In this document: positions 1 through 7,187 of the stretch, one piece after another
How positions within the stretch are numbered: the first letter of the stretch is position 1
Layout: each line of letters begins with the position of its first letter
Assembly (NCBI RefSeq): GCF_013409645.1
Contig: NZ_JACCBG010000001.1
Location: 930,001-994,000 of the forward strand
Origin: Nocardioides panaciterrulae
Lineage (GTDB): Bacteria > Actinomycetota > Actinomycetes > Propionibacteriales > Nocardioidaceae
Length of the DNA: 64,000 bases
Direction of reading: 5' to 3'
The notes under the pieces: generated by a model
Database searches by the model: none
Seen by the model: only the letters and a program-made list of their open reading frames with translations
What the model was told of the DNA's origin: nothing
Made by a program: the position numbers and the translations under genes

Positions 1-874
1 CCCATGGGTCGTGCCCTGGGAGGAACCGCACCACCTCCGAAGGAGGTGTGGCCCGGAGGCTCTCGAGGTCCTCGCGCGCGACGTGGGCGGCCGTGCCCTC
101 GACGTCGACGGCGGCCAGCTGGTCCTCGAGCCCGGAGAACCAGGTCGTGACCCGTTTGCGGCCGGCGCTCAGGCCGTCGGCGAGCCAGTAGAGCAGGTGG
201 TCGAGCGTCGCCGGCCCATAGTTCCGGAAGTACGCCAGGACGGCGCGCGGGCCCGCGGCCTCGAGGTCGGGGACGCCCCGCCACCGAGGGTTGGTGTCGA
301 GCCGCTGGACGGTGCGCTGCCCGTCTCGCCGCGGCCCCAGGCTCAGGTCCCCCTGCCAGGAGAGCGGCTTGATCAGCGTGCCCGCGCCCTCCTCGAACAC
401 CGGCTCGAGGTGTCGGTAGGCACGGTGCGTCGCGAGTGCCCGGCCGAGCTCGGGGATCGTCAGCGGTCCGTCGCCCAGCGCCGCGCGCACGGCGGCCCGG
501 AAGCCGGGCCAGTCCGAGGGCGTGAGCCGGTAGTACTCCACCCAGCTCGGCAGCTCCCACTGCCGGCCGGCCGCTCGGAGGGCGAGGTAGCTGCCGCCGT
601 CCTCGGGCGAGAGGTAGTGCATCGACCCGCGGAACGCGAAGGCCTGGACCACCTCGCCCGCGGCCAGGGCCGCAGCCAGCTCGCCGGTCCGCGAGGTGGT
701 CCGGCGGGTGCGGACGGTCAGCTCGGCCAGCGACTCGTCCATCGAGAGCACCGCACCGAGGCGACGTACGACGTCCGCGACCGACTTGGACCCGACGGGA
801 TCGAGCAGTTGTCGCCCCATCCGCCAGGCCAGCGCCTGTGCCCACGTGACCGATGCTTCCGCCGGTCCGCTCAT
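1..874 (-). CDS. winged-helix DNA-binding protein, AlkZ-like (HTH_42), C-terminus beyond the window
   Basis: About 291 codons are visible, from the ATG whose complement is at 872-874 to the window edge, with no in-frame stop. The protein begins MSGPAEASVTWAQALAWRMG, continues with a section like the family's STRMR-type N-terminus (residues about 40-60) and ends at the edge in FLPGHDPW. A sequence of that kind (LLPxFDPY/W) is typical near the last third of the HTH_42 (DUF1006/AlkZ) family, whose members usually have 350-400 residues, so some 70-100 are missing. Family members include DNA glycosylases that unhook interstrand crosslinks; many paralogues are uncharacterised, so glycosylase activity is only an inference. 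The gene is divergent from the YCII/sigma operon at 1074. A 12-bp tandem repeat (4 units, 874-921) begins exactly at its start codon. Confidence 0.82.
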   Translation of the reverse strand, partial: MSGPAEASVTWAQALAWRMGRQLLDPVGSKSVADVVRRLGAVLSMDESLAELTVRTRRTTSRTGELAAALAAGEVVQAFAFRGSMHYLSPEDGGSYLALRAAGRQWELPSWVEYYRLTPSDWPGFRAAVRAALGDGPLTIPELGRALATHRAYRHLEPVFEEGAGTLIKPLSWQGDLSLGPRRDGQRTVQRLDTNPRWRGVPDLEAAGPRAVLAYFRNYGPATLDHLLYWLADGLSAGRKRVTTWFSGLEDQLAAVDVEGTAAHVAREDLESLRATPPSEVVRFLPGHDPW

Positions 875-921
875 GCCCGCAACGATGCCCCCAACCCTGC
901 CCGCAGCCATGCCCGCAGCCT
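874..921. repeat. 12-bp tandem repeat, four units
   Basis: Four consecutive 12-mers close to TGCCCGCAGCCA (874-885, 886-897, 898-909, 910-921). The first base overlaps the start codon of the leftward winged-helix gene, so the repeat occupies its untranslated leader and SD position. No purine-rich SD is evident for that gene within the repeat. Confidence 0.6.
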
Positions 922-963
922 CCCACCGATCCCGGACGGATGGCGTCCGGTTCGGTGCCGCCG

Positions 964-979
964 CCGCGCAATTGCGCGG
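964..979. promoter_or_regulatory. 16-bp perfect palindrome, candidate operator
   Basis: CCGCGCAATTGCGCGG is a perfect palindrome lying between the divergent winged-helix and YCII genes, about 95 bp before the YCII start. It could be a dimeric-repressor operator serving either direction. No regulator is known for it from the sequence. The rest of the 875-1073 gap shows only the 12-bp repeat and the SD of the next gene. Confidence 0.4.
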
Positions 980-1073
980 AGAATGTCCGAGCGGCGCTGT
1001 CGAATCGCGGCGAGCCGGTTCGTCATCGTGGTGAGGTCGCACCCGCGGCCCCACATTCAGGAGGAAGAGTTCG

Positions 1074-1424
1074 ATGAGTCGCTACCTTGTGCTGCTGCCC
1101 GCCCCCGAGGCGGAGTGGGCACAGCTGCCCGAGTCCGAGCACGAGAAGGGCATGAGGTCGCACGGCCGGTTCCACGAGGACCTGGCGGCCGGTGGGCACG
1201 AGATCATCGCGGTCAGCCCGCTGGAGCCGTCGGCGCAGGCCACGTCCATGCGCCCGGACGGGCACGGCGGGGCGCTGGTCACCGACGGCCCGTTCACCGA
1301 GTCCGCCGAGCAGATCGTGGGGTTCTACCTGCTGGAGAGCAGCGACGAGGCCGATCTCCGGGCCGCGTGCGAGCGCTTCGCCGCCCGCGGCGAGCACATC
1401 GAGTTCCGCCGCCTGGCCCAGTGA
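1074..1424 (+). CDS. YCII/DGPF-family protein (first copy)
   Basis: A 116-residue protein of the YCII fold (dimeric alpha-beta barrel of the ferredoxin type). The diagnostic DGPF motif is present in VTDGPFTESAEQIVGFYLLE at residues about 70-90. A strong SD (CAGGAGGA, 1058-1065) lies 8 nt before the ATG. The gene opens an operon: first YCII, an 18-codon open frame, second YCII, sigma factor. YCII/DGPF proteins are the standard genomic partners of ECF42 sigma factors, which supports both assignments. Their biochemical role is not established; some relatives bind small ligands or have weak lyase activity. The family call is secure, the function is not. Confidence 0.88.
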   Translation: MSRYLVLLPAPEAEWAQLPESEHEKGMRSHGRFHEDLAAGGHEIIAVSPLEPSAQATSMRPDGHGGALVTDGPFTESAEQIVGFYLLESSDEADLRAACERFAARGEHIEFRRLAQ

Positions 1425-1444
1425 GGACGCAGGAGGGACACGAC

Positions 1445-1501
1445 ATGACCGAGTACCTGGTGAGCATCGGGGTCGAAGATCCCGCGGAGCGGCTCTCGTG
1501 A
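1445..1501 (+). other. 18-codon open frame with strong SD, possible leader peptide or gene remnant
   Basis: ATG at 1445 has a strong SD (AGGAGGG, 1431-1437; 7-nt spacing) and reads MTEYLVSIGVEDPAERLS before TGA at 1499-1501. The stop overlaps the GTG start of the next YCII gene as GTGA. The start MTEYLVSI resembles the N-terminus of YCII proteins, so this may be the remnant of a frameshifted YCII start or a short coupled leader that brings ribosomes to the weakly preceded GTG. No protein evidence is possible from sequence alone. Confidence 0.4.
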
Positions 1502-1860
1502 GGCGCTACGTGGTGCTGGTCGCCTACGAGCCGGGCAGCTGGGAGTCGGCGTCGGAGGCGACCCGGCAGGAGTACTTCGCGGCGCACCACGCCTTCGAGG
1601 AGTACGTCGACGCGCACGGCCGCAGGATCAGCTCGGCGCCGCTGGCGGGTGCCGACACGGCGACCACCCTCCGGCACGTCGGCGGAACGGTGAGCGTCAC
1701 GGACGGGCCGTTCGTCGAGTCCGCGGAGCAGGTCGGTGGCTACTACGACCTCGAGCTGCCCGACCTCGACACCGCGATCGCCGCCGGGGCGCTGCTGCCG
1801 GCGTCGTACGCCGTCGAGATCCGCCCGGTCGTGACGATCGCGCCTGCCGGGCCGGTGTGA
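1498..1860 (+). CDS. YCII/DGPF-family protein (second copy)
   Basis: A 120-residue YCII protein read from GTG at 1498. It opens MRRYVVLVAYEPGSW and carries the DGPF motif in VTDGPFVESAEQVGGYYDLE. It is a diverged paralogue of the protein at 1074. It has no good SD of its own: its start overlaps the stop of the 18-codon frame at 1445 (GTGA), and its own stop overlaps the sigma-factor start (GTGA at 1857-1860). Translation of the set is therefore probably coupled. Its function is unknown beyond the association with ECF42 sigma factors. Confidence 0.8.
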   Translation: MRRYVVLVAYEPGSWESASEATRQEYFAAHHAFEEYVDAHGRRISSAPLAGADTATTLRHVGGTVSVTDGPFVESAEQVGGYYDLELPDLDTAIAAGALLPASYAVEIRPVVTIAPAGPV

Positions 1861-3119
1861 CCGAGCCGGCCGAGATCGTCCTGGAGACGGTCGTGCGCGA
1901 GGAGTGGGGACGGCTCACGTCCCTGCTCCTGGCGCAGTACCGCCGACTCGACCTGGTCGAGGACGCGCTCGCCGACGCGGTGGCGGCGGCGCTGCGCCGA
2001 TGGCCGGCGGACGGGGCGCCCGACCGCCCGGCCGCGTGGCTGCTCACCGCGGCCCGGCGGCGGGTGATCGACCGGCTCCGTGCGGAGTCGATGGCCCAGC
2101 GCAAGGCGCCGCTGCTGGTGACCGATGCCGAGCACCGCCAGGAGGGGCAGGCGGCGATGGCGGACCCCGGGGGCCTGGTGGAGGACGACCTGCTCCGCCT
2201 GGTGCTGATGTGCACCCACCCGGCCCTCGCGCCGGAGTCGGCCAGCGCGCTGGCGCTGCGGCTGGTGCTGGGGGTCAGCACCCACGACATCGCCCGGCTG
2301 TTCCTCGTCAGCGAGCCCACCGCGGCCGCGCGGATCACCCGGGCCAAGAAGAAGATCGTCGCCGCCGGCATCCCGTTCGCGGTCCCGGCCGCCGACGTGG
2401 TCCCGCTGCGGCTGGAGTCGGTCGCCCAGACGGCGTACCTGGCCTTCACCGCCGGCTACACCCCGGGCAGTGGGCCCGACCTGGTCCGCGCCGACCTGGC
2501 CGGCGAGGCGATCCGGCTGGTCCGTGTCGTGGTGGGCCTCTGCCCGGACGCGCCGGCCCCGGTGGCCCTGCTGGCGCTGACCCTGCTGCAGCACTCGCGC
2601 CGCGACGCGCGGGTCGGCGACGACGGCCGGCTGGTGCTGCTCGCCGACCAGGACCGGCGGCGGTGGCGGCGCGACGAGATCGACCAGGCCCTGGCCCTGC
2701 TGGACTCCCCGGTGCTGGCCGGGCCGCTCAGCCCGCTCGCCGCGTCCTACGTCGTCCAGGCACGCATCGCCGCGGAGCACGCCACCGCCGCCACGCCCGG
2801 GCGGACCCGGTGGGACCGCATCGTCGAGCACTACGACCTGCTGCTCACCCTGTTCCCCTCGCCCAGCGCCCGACTCGCCCGCGCGGTCGCCGTCGCCGAG
2901 GCGTCCGGGCCCGAGGCGGGTCTCGCCGCGCTCGCCGCGGTCGAGATCCCCGGGAGTCACCGGGTCGCCGCCGTCCGCGCCGAGCTGCTGTCCCGGCGTG
3001 GGGACACCCTCGGGGCCAGCGCCGCCTACGAGGAGGCGATCGCGGCGTGTCGCAACGACACCGAGCGGGCGCACCTGGTCGAGCGGCTGGCGGAGCTCAC
3101 GGGTGCCGACCCGGCGTGA
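1857..3119 (+). CDS. ECF sigma factor with C-terminal extension (ECF42 type, DUF6596)
   Basis: A 420-residue sigma factor from GTG 1857. Region 2 covers residues about 10-80 (core around RLDLVEDALADAVAAALRRW), region 4 about 115-165 (VSTHDIARLFLVSEPTAAAR, then a basic helix). A DUF6596-type block follows at about 185-285 and helical, TPR-like pairs run to the end. ECF42 sigmas are about 400 residues long, have this roughly 200-residue extension, lack a canonical anti-sigma factor and sit next to DGPF proteins, all of which fits here. The target promoters cannot be read from this window. The start overlaps the preceding stop by GTGA, so the three proteins should be made together. Confidence 0.9.
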   Translation: MTEPAEIVLETVVREEWGRLTSLLLAQYRRLDLVEDALADAVAAALRRWPADGAPDRPAAWLLTAARRRVIDRLRAESMAQRKAPLLVTDAEHRQEGQAAMADPGGLVEDDLLRLVLMCTHPALAPESASALALRLVLGVSTHDIARLFLVSEPTAAARITRAKKKIVAAGIPFAVPAADVVPLRLESVAQTAYLAFTAGYTPGSGPDLVRADLAGEAIRLVRVVVGLCPDAPAPVALLALTLLQHSRRDARVGDDGRLVLLADQDRRRWRRDEIDQALALLDSPVLAGPLSPLAASYVVQARIAAEHATAATPGRTRWDRIVEHYDLLLTLFPSPSARLARAVAVAEASGPEAGLAALAAVEIPGSHRVAAVRAELLSRRGDTLGASAAYEEAIAACRNDTERAHLVERLAELTGADPA

Positions 3120-3138
3120 CGACGTCAGATGCCAGACG

Positions 3139-3939
3139 TCAGATGTCGGTCGCGGCGGTCTCGCGGGGCTCGAGCACGACCACGGCGGTCTCCGCCGGGC
3201 GGCGCGCGGCGTAGGCGTCGAGGTTGTCGTCGATCTCGGCCCAGCGCGCCCACAGCCGGTCGCGTTCCTCGCCGCGCGCGCGACGCGCGTGCACCGGGCG
3301 TGCCCCGTCGCGGGTTTGGGCGACCGCGTCGGGATGATCCTGCAGGTTCAACCACCAGGCGGGCTCGGCCGCACCCCAGCCGTTCATGGCCATGGTGACC
3401 AGGTTGCGGCCGTCCTCGAAGTAGCCGACGACGACCTGCCGCGGCCGGCCGGTGCGTCGACCGGTCGTGGTGAGCCGCAGTGCCCCCCAGCGGTTCGGCC
3501 GGGGCCGCCACAGCCCCAACCGGCCGTGGGTCACCCGGAGCAGGGCGCGGTGGGCGTGCCAGAAGAGCAGCATGAACCAACGCGGCGGCAGGCCGACCCG
3601 TGGTGCCCCGTCCTCGCCGGTCCCCTCCGGTCGCTCCTTGCGCCGTCGGGCGAGCTGGCGCATCACCAGGACCACCGCGGCGGTGGTCAGGACGCTGGAG
3701 AGCAGCACCTCGTCACGGGACAACCCGTCGACGTTCGGCTGCAGCTCCTCCGCGGTGGCCCAGCCGAACAGCACCTCGCTCGTCAGCAACCCGACGACGA
3801 CGCACGCGAGGGTCGTGACGGCGCACGCCCTCAGCCGGTGGGTCAGGCCCCCGCCGACCACCGCTCCGGCGACCACGCCGAAGCCGAGCGACATGGCGCC
3901 GAGCACTGCCAGTCCCTGGGGTCCCAGGTCCCACTGCAT
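3139..3939 (-). CDS. Ddn-like deazaflavin (F420)-dependent oxidoreductase domain with N-terminal membrane region
   Basis: A 266-residue protein. Residues about 8-30, 35-58 and 78-96 are hydrophobic, predicted membrane segments. Residues about 125-255 match the Ddn/nitroreductase-family fold: LTTTGRRTGRPRQVVVGYFE, then NLVTMAMNGWGAAEPAWWLN and a conserved late ARRARGEERDRLWARW helix. Ddn proteins use coenzyme F420H2 to reduce quinones, nitro compounds or other acceptors, and are usually 130-150 residues without membrane helices. The fusion places the reductase at the membrane, suggesting a menaquinone-like substrate (inference). The gene is convergent with the sigma operon (19-bp gap). Upstream, 3940-4078 holds no gene. 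Confidence 0.8.
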   Translation of the reverse strand: MQWDLGPQGLAVLGAMSLGFGVVAGAVVGGGLTHRLRACAVTTLACVVVGLLTSEVLFGWATAEELQPNVDGLSRDEVLLSSVLTTAAVVLVMRQLARRRKERPEGTGEDGAPRVGLPPRWFMLLFWHAHRALLRVTHGRLGLWRPRPNRWGALRLTTTGRRTGRPRQVVVGYFEDGRNLVTMAMNGWGAAEPAWWLNLQDHPDAVAQTRDGARPVHARRARGEERDRLWARWAEIDDNLDAYAARRPAETAVVVLEPRETAATDI

Positions 3940-4078
3940 GGGGGACTCCCTCCTCGGCCGTCGTCCCCGATCCTCGGCGGCCGCGCACGGCGCACGGAAG
4001 GGCAGAAGTGCCCCTCGCGAGCCGCCGCCGGGTACGACGCCGGTGCGCCGGGCACCAGCCGGACACCAGTAGGGCGCC

Positions 4079-5170
4079 TCAGCGCAGGCCGGCGCCCCAG
4101 CGCTCGTCGATCCGGCCGACCCGCCACACCGTGACCGAGACCGCCCAGGTCACGACGAAGAGCGCCACGATGCCGTAGCCGACGTGGTTGAGGTCGAGGT
4201 CCGCGACGGCCGCGACGGGACCGCTGGTGATGCCCGCCTCCTGGGCGATCAGGCCGGTCAGCTCGATGCCGCCGATGATCAGCGCGACGGCGACCGAGAG
4301 CGCGGTGACCGTGATGTTGTAGTAGATCTTGCGGACCGGGCGGGAGAAGGCCCAGCCGTAGGCGACGGTCATGAACGCACCGTCCAGGGTGTCGAGCAGC
4401 GACATGCCGGCGGCGAAGATCACCGGCAGCGGCAGCACCGCCCACCACGGCAGGCTCGAGGCGACCGCGCCACCGGCGATGACCAGCAGGCCGATCTCGG
4501 AGACCGTGTCGAAGCCCAGCCCGAAGAGGAAGCCGGTGGGATACATGTGCCAGGGCTTGCTGACCGCGCGGGTGACCCGGCCGAGGATGCGGTTGAGGAA
4601 CCCGCGCTTGTCGAGCTGGCGCTCCAGCTCCGCCTCGTCGTAGCGACCCCGGCGCATGCCGCGGAAGACCCGCACGATGCCGACCAGGGCGGCCAGGTTG
4701 AGCAAGCCGATCGCGAGCAGGAAGACGCCGCTGATCGACGTGCCCCACACGCCGGTCGCCTGCTGCAGCGTGGAGTCCTGGCTGCCGATCCCGCTCGCCA
4801 GCGCCCGGACGCCGAGGGCCAGCCCGAGGACCATCACGAACACCACCGAGGAGTGGCCCAGGCTGAACCAGAAGCCGGTGCTGAGCGGCCGCTTGCCCTC
4901 GGCGAGCAGCTTGCGGGTGGTGTTGTCGATCGCCGCGATGTGGTCGGCGTCGAAGGCGTGCCGCATCCCGAGGGTGTAGGCCGTGAAGCCGAGCCCGACG
5001 CCGAGCACGTCGTTGCCGACCATCCAGCCGTGCGGCGCCACCACGCCCAGCAGCAGGCCCCAGCCGACGACGTGCAGCAGCACGACGAACCCCAGCGTCC
5101 GCGCGAGCGTGTGCCGCTCCCCGCGGGTGAGCGCTCGCCGGGCGGGCCGGTCGATGGTCGTCGGAGTCAC
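4079..5170 (-). CDS. nicT: NiCoT-family nickel/cobalt permease (HoxN/NixA type)
   Basis: A 363-residue secondary transporter with about eight membrane helices. The family signatures are clear: GMRHAFDADHIAAIDNTTRK in the second helix (metal-binding HX4DH motif) and LSTGFWFSLGHSSVV in the third. A cytoplasmic loop near residue 190 (RRGRYDEAELERQLDKRG) and a second conserved block, GFLFGLGFDTVSEIGLL, also fit. It imports Ni2+ and/or Co2+; the sequence does not fix the preference. The start is GTG at 5168-5170. A Nur-box-like inverted repeat lies 28-50 bp upstream, which favours nickel as substrate. Cobalt would also be useful to the B12 enzymes in this window. The gene symbol denotes the family. 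Confidence 0.92.
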   Translation of the reverse strand: MTPTTIDRPARRALTRGERHTLARTLGFVVLLHVVGWGLLLGVVAPHGWMVGNDVLGVGLGFTAYTLGMRHAFDADHIAAIDNTTRKLLAEGKRPLSTGFWFSLGHSSVVFVMVLGLALGVRALASGIGSQDSTLQQATGVWGTSISGVFLLAIGLLNLAALVGIVRVFRGMRRGRYDEAELERQLDKRGFLNRILGRVTRAVSKPWHMYPTGFLFGLGFDTVSEIGLLVIAGGAVASSLPWWAVLPLPVIFAAGMSLLDTLDGAFMTVAYGWAFSRPVRKIYYNITVTALSVAVALIIGGIELTGLIAQEAGITSGPVAAVADLDLNHVGYGIVALFVVTWAVSVTVWRVGRIDERWGAGLR

Positions 5171-5197
5171 GCGGCGATCCTAGGAGCGCACCCGTCG

Positions 5198-5220
5198 TTG
5201 TTGCAAACAATGTGCAACAA
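5198..5220. promoter_or_regulatory. Nur-box-like operator for nicT
   Basis: TTGTTGCA (5198-5205) and TGCAACAA (5213-5220) are perfect inverted arms around AACAATG. Inside them, TTGCAA-ACAAT-GTGCAA (5201-5217) differs by one base from the published Nur consensus tTGCaa-N5-ttGCAA. Nur is the nickel-responsive Fur-family repressor of actinobacteria. The site lies in the nicT promoter region and 31 bp before the divergent small membrane gene at 5251, so it could control both. Confidence 0.72.
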
Positions 5221-5250
5221 GTGGGCGGGGGGCGCCCTACGATCAGCGCC

Positions 5251-5607
5251 ATGGAGACCGCCCGCCTGATCCTCCTCGTCGTCCACATCCTCGGATTCGC
5301 GGCGTTGCTGGGCGGCCTGCTGGTCCAGGCGCAGCTGCCGGAGAAGGTCGTGACCCCGCTGATGCGCGACGGGATCGGCACCGCGTTCGTGGCCGGCATG
5401 CTGCTGGTCGGCGTGCTGGAGGCGGACGGCGACCCGCTCGACCACGCCAAGGTCGCGGTGAAGTTCGCGATCGGCCTGGTGATCCTGGTGCTGGTGATCG
5501 CGAACCTGCGCAAGGAGCGCATCCCCCAGGGGCTGTGGGCGGGTCTGCTGCTGCTGAGCGTCGCCGACGTCGCGGTCGCGGTCGCCTGGTCCTCCGCGCA
5601 CAGCTGA
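5251..5607 (+). CDS. small four-helix membrane protein, unknown function
   Basis: A 118-residue hydrophobic protein with four predicted membrane helices: residues about 4-24 (ILLVVHILGFAALLGGLLVQ), 40-57, 68-88 and 95-113. The family is not recognised with confidence; the first helix (VVHILGFAALLGG) vaguely recalls CopD/DUF2269-type proteins. ATG 5251 is preferred over the in-frame GTG at 5212, which lies inside the operator. The gene is divergent from nicT and shares its Nur-like operator region, so a metal-linked role is possible but unproven. Confidence 0.7.
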   Translation: METARLILLVVHILGFAALLGGLLVQAQLPEKVVTPLMRDGIGTAFVAGMLLVGVLEADGDPLDHAKVAVKFAIGLVILVLVIANLRKERIPQGLWAGLLLLSVADVAVAVAWSSAHS

Positions 5608-5645
5608 CCGTCCCGCCGTCGCGCACAGCTGACTGTCCCGCCGTC
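5596..5645 (+). repeat. 25-bp tandem duplication spanning a stop codon
   Basis: 5596-5620 and 5621-5645 are head-to-tail copies with one mismatch (C to T at the ninth-from-last GACYGTCCCGCCGTC segment). The first copy contains the last codons and TGA of the small membrane protein; the second repeats the same sequence as untranslated DNA, including a second CAGCTGA. Confidence 0.75.
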
Positions 5646-5699
5646 CCGGGGTCGACGCCGGTCGGGGCGGCCGCTTCTCGACGCGGAGGGAGCCGGACG

Positions 5700-5717
5700 C
5701 TTCGACCTGGCTCGAAG
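5700..5717. promoter_or_regulatory. inverted repeat before the MFS exporter gene
   Basis: CTTCGA-CCTGGC-TCGAAG has perfect 6-bp arms and ends 24 bp before the exporter start codon. Its position suits a repressor operator for a drug exporter, but no local TetR/MarR gene is present. The evidence is limited to symmetry and position. Confidence 0.35.
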
Positions 5718-5741
5718 TGTCCCGGGCCGAGGATCGCCGGC

Positions 5742-7106
5742 ATGGGACCGAATCGCTCGGAATGGCCGCTGACGATCGCGCTGTGCGGTGGCTACTTCCT
5801 CGTGCTGCTGGACGTGACCGTCGTGAACGTCGCGCTGCCGCAGATCGGCTCCGGCCTGGGCGTTGACGCGTCCGGGCTGGCCTGGGCGGTGGATGCCTAC
5901 TCGGTGCCGCTGGCCGCGTTGCTGCTCGCGGCGGGCGCGATCGGAGACCGGCTCGGCCACCGCCGGGTCGTGCTGCTCGGCTTCCTGGTGTTCGGGGCGG
6001 CGTCGGCGATGTGCGCGACGGCTCCGACGATGGGCGCCCTGATCGCCGCTCGTGCCGTCCAGGGGGCCGGGGCGGCGCTGATGCTGCCGGGCACGCTCGC
6101 GCTGCTTCTGGAGAACGCTGCGGAGCCGAGCGCTCGGGCGCGGCTGGTCGGCAGATGGGCGGCGATCGGCGGGGCGGCCCTTCCCGCCGGTCCGGTGGTC
6201 GGCGGCCTGCTGGTGCAGGCCGCGGGATGGCGAGCCGTCTTCTGGCTGGGCGTGCCGGTGATCGCCTGGGCCCTCGTCCCCGTGCTCCGGCTTCCCGGCC
6301 CGGGTGCCCCGGCGGGGCGGGAGGCGCCCGTGGACTGGGTGGGCGCCGCCCTGCTGGTGGCAGGGATGACGTGCGTGGTCACCGCGATCATCCGATCGGC
6401 GGACGCGCCGTGGCTGACAGCCCTGCTCGCGCTGGCCGCGGCGGCGACCGCGGTGGCGTTCGTCCGCGTGGAGCGGCGCGCCGAGCAGCCGCTGTTCACG
6501 ATTCCGCCCGGCGCGCGCCGACCGGTGGCCGCGGCGTGCCTGGTGGCCGGGCTGATGAACCTGTGCGTGCTGGGCAGCCTGTTCCTGCTGACCCGGATCC
6601 TCCAGGGCGTGCACGGACTCAGTCCGCTGCTGGCCGGACTCGCCACCCTGCCGGCGATGCTGCCCCTCCCGCTGCTCGGTGCTCCGGCCGGATGGCTCAC
6701 GGGCCGCCTCGGCGTGTGGCGGACCAGCGCCCTCGGCCTGCTCGCCGCCGCTGGTGGCTTCGCCGGCCTCGCGACCAGCATCGGGGGCGCCGGACACCTC
6801 AGCCTGCTGCTCTTCCTCGCCCTGTGGGGTGGGGGACTGGGCGTCCTCACGCCGGCGATCGTCACGGCCGCGCTCGAAGCCGCACCCGGCTCGCCGGGCA
6901 TGGCCTCCGGAGCGAGCAACACCAGCAGACAGGCCGGCGGCGCGCTGGGGGTGGCGATCTTCGCCGTCGCCGCCGGCCGCGCGGACGCCCCGAGCTTCGT
7001 CCCGCACGCGACCGAGCTGTTCCTGGGCAGTGCGCTGGTCTTCGTGCTGACCGCGCTGCTCTGCCTCGTCGCGGCCAACGGCCTTCCGCGCACGCGTCGC
7101 GTGTAG
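5742..7106 (+). CDS. MFS exporter, DHA2 (14-helix drug:H+ antiporter) type
   Basis: A 454-residue membrane protein from ATG 5742. The first helix and loop carry the DHA2-type motif LDVTVVNVALPQI (motif D1), followed by GDRLGHRRVVLLG (motif A) and GALIAARAVQGAGAALMLPG (motif B/C region). The helix density is consistent with 12-14 segments. Such proteins expel drugs, dyes or secondary metabolites using the proton gradient; the substrate cannot be deduced. A frame reading further upstream is open only because of the high GC. The gene is preceded by the inverted repeat at 5700 and followed by an 81-bp gap to betB. Confidence 0.87.
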   Translation: MGPNRSEWPLTIALCGGYFLVLLDVTVVNVALPQIGSGLGVDASGLAWAVDAYSVPLAALLLAAGAIGDRLGHRRVVLLGFLVFGAASAMCATAPTMGALIAARAVQGAGAALMLPGTLALLLENAAEPSARARLVGRWAAIGGAALPAGPVVGGLLVQAAGWRAVFWLGVPVIAWALVPVLRLPGPGAPAGREAPVDWVGAALLVAGMTCVVTAIIRSADAPWLTALLALAAAATAVAFVRVERRAEQPLFTIPPGARRPVAAACLVAGLMNLCVLGSLFLLTRILQGVHGLSPLLAGLATLPAMLPLPLLGAPAGWLTGRLGVWRTSALGLLAAAGGFAGLATSIGGAGHLSLLLFLALWGGGLGVLTPAIVTAALEAAPGSPGMASGASNTSRQAGGALGVAIFAVAAGRADAPSFVPHATELFLGSALVFVLTALLCLVAANGLPRTRRV

Positions 7107-7187
7107 GACCACGGCAGCCGGGGAAGGGAAATACGGTCGGCACCCCTAGTCGACCGCGAACCCCTGTTCCCGATCTTGAGGACACTC

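Noticed and set aside
3843..7112. A 1089-codon minus-strand open frame across nicT and the MFS gene.
   Set aside because: Antisense or out-of-frame reading of well-supported genes, with low-complexity composition and no recognisable domain.
7107..7187. Possible BetI operator before betB.
   Set aside because: No clear inverted repeat of useful length was found in the 81-bp gap.
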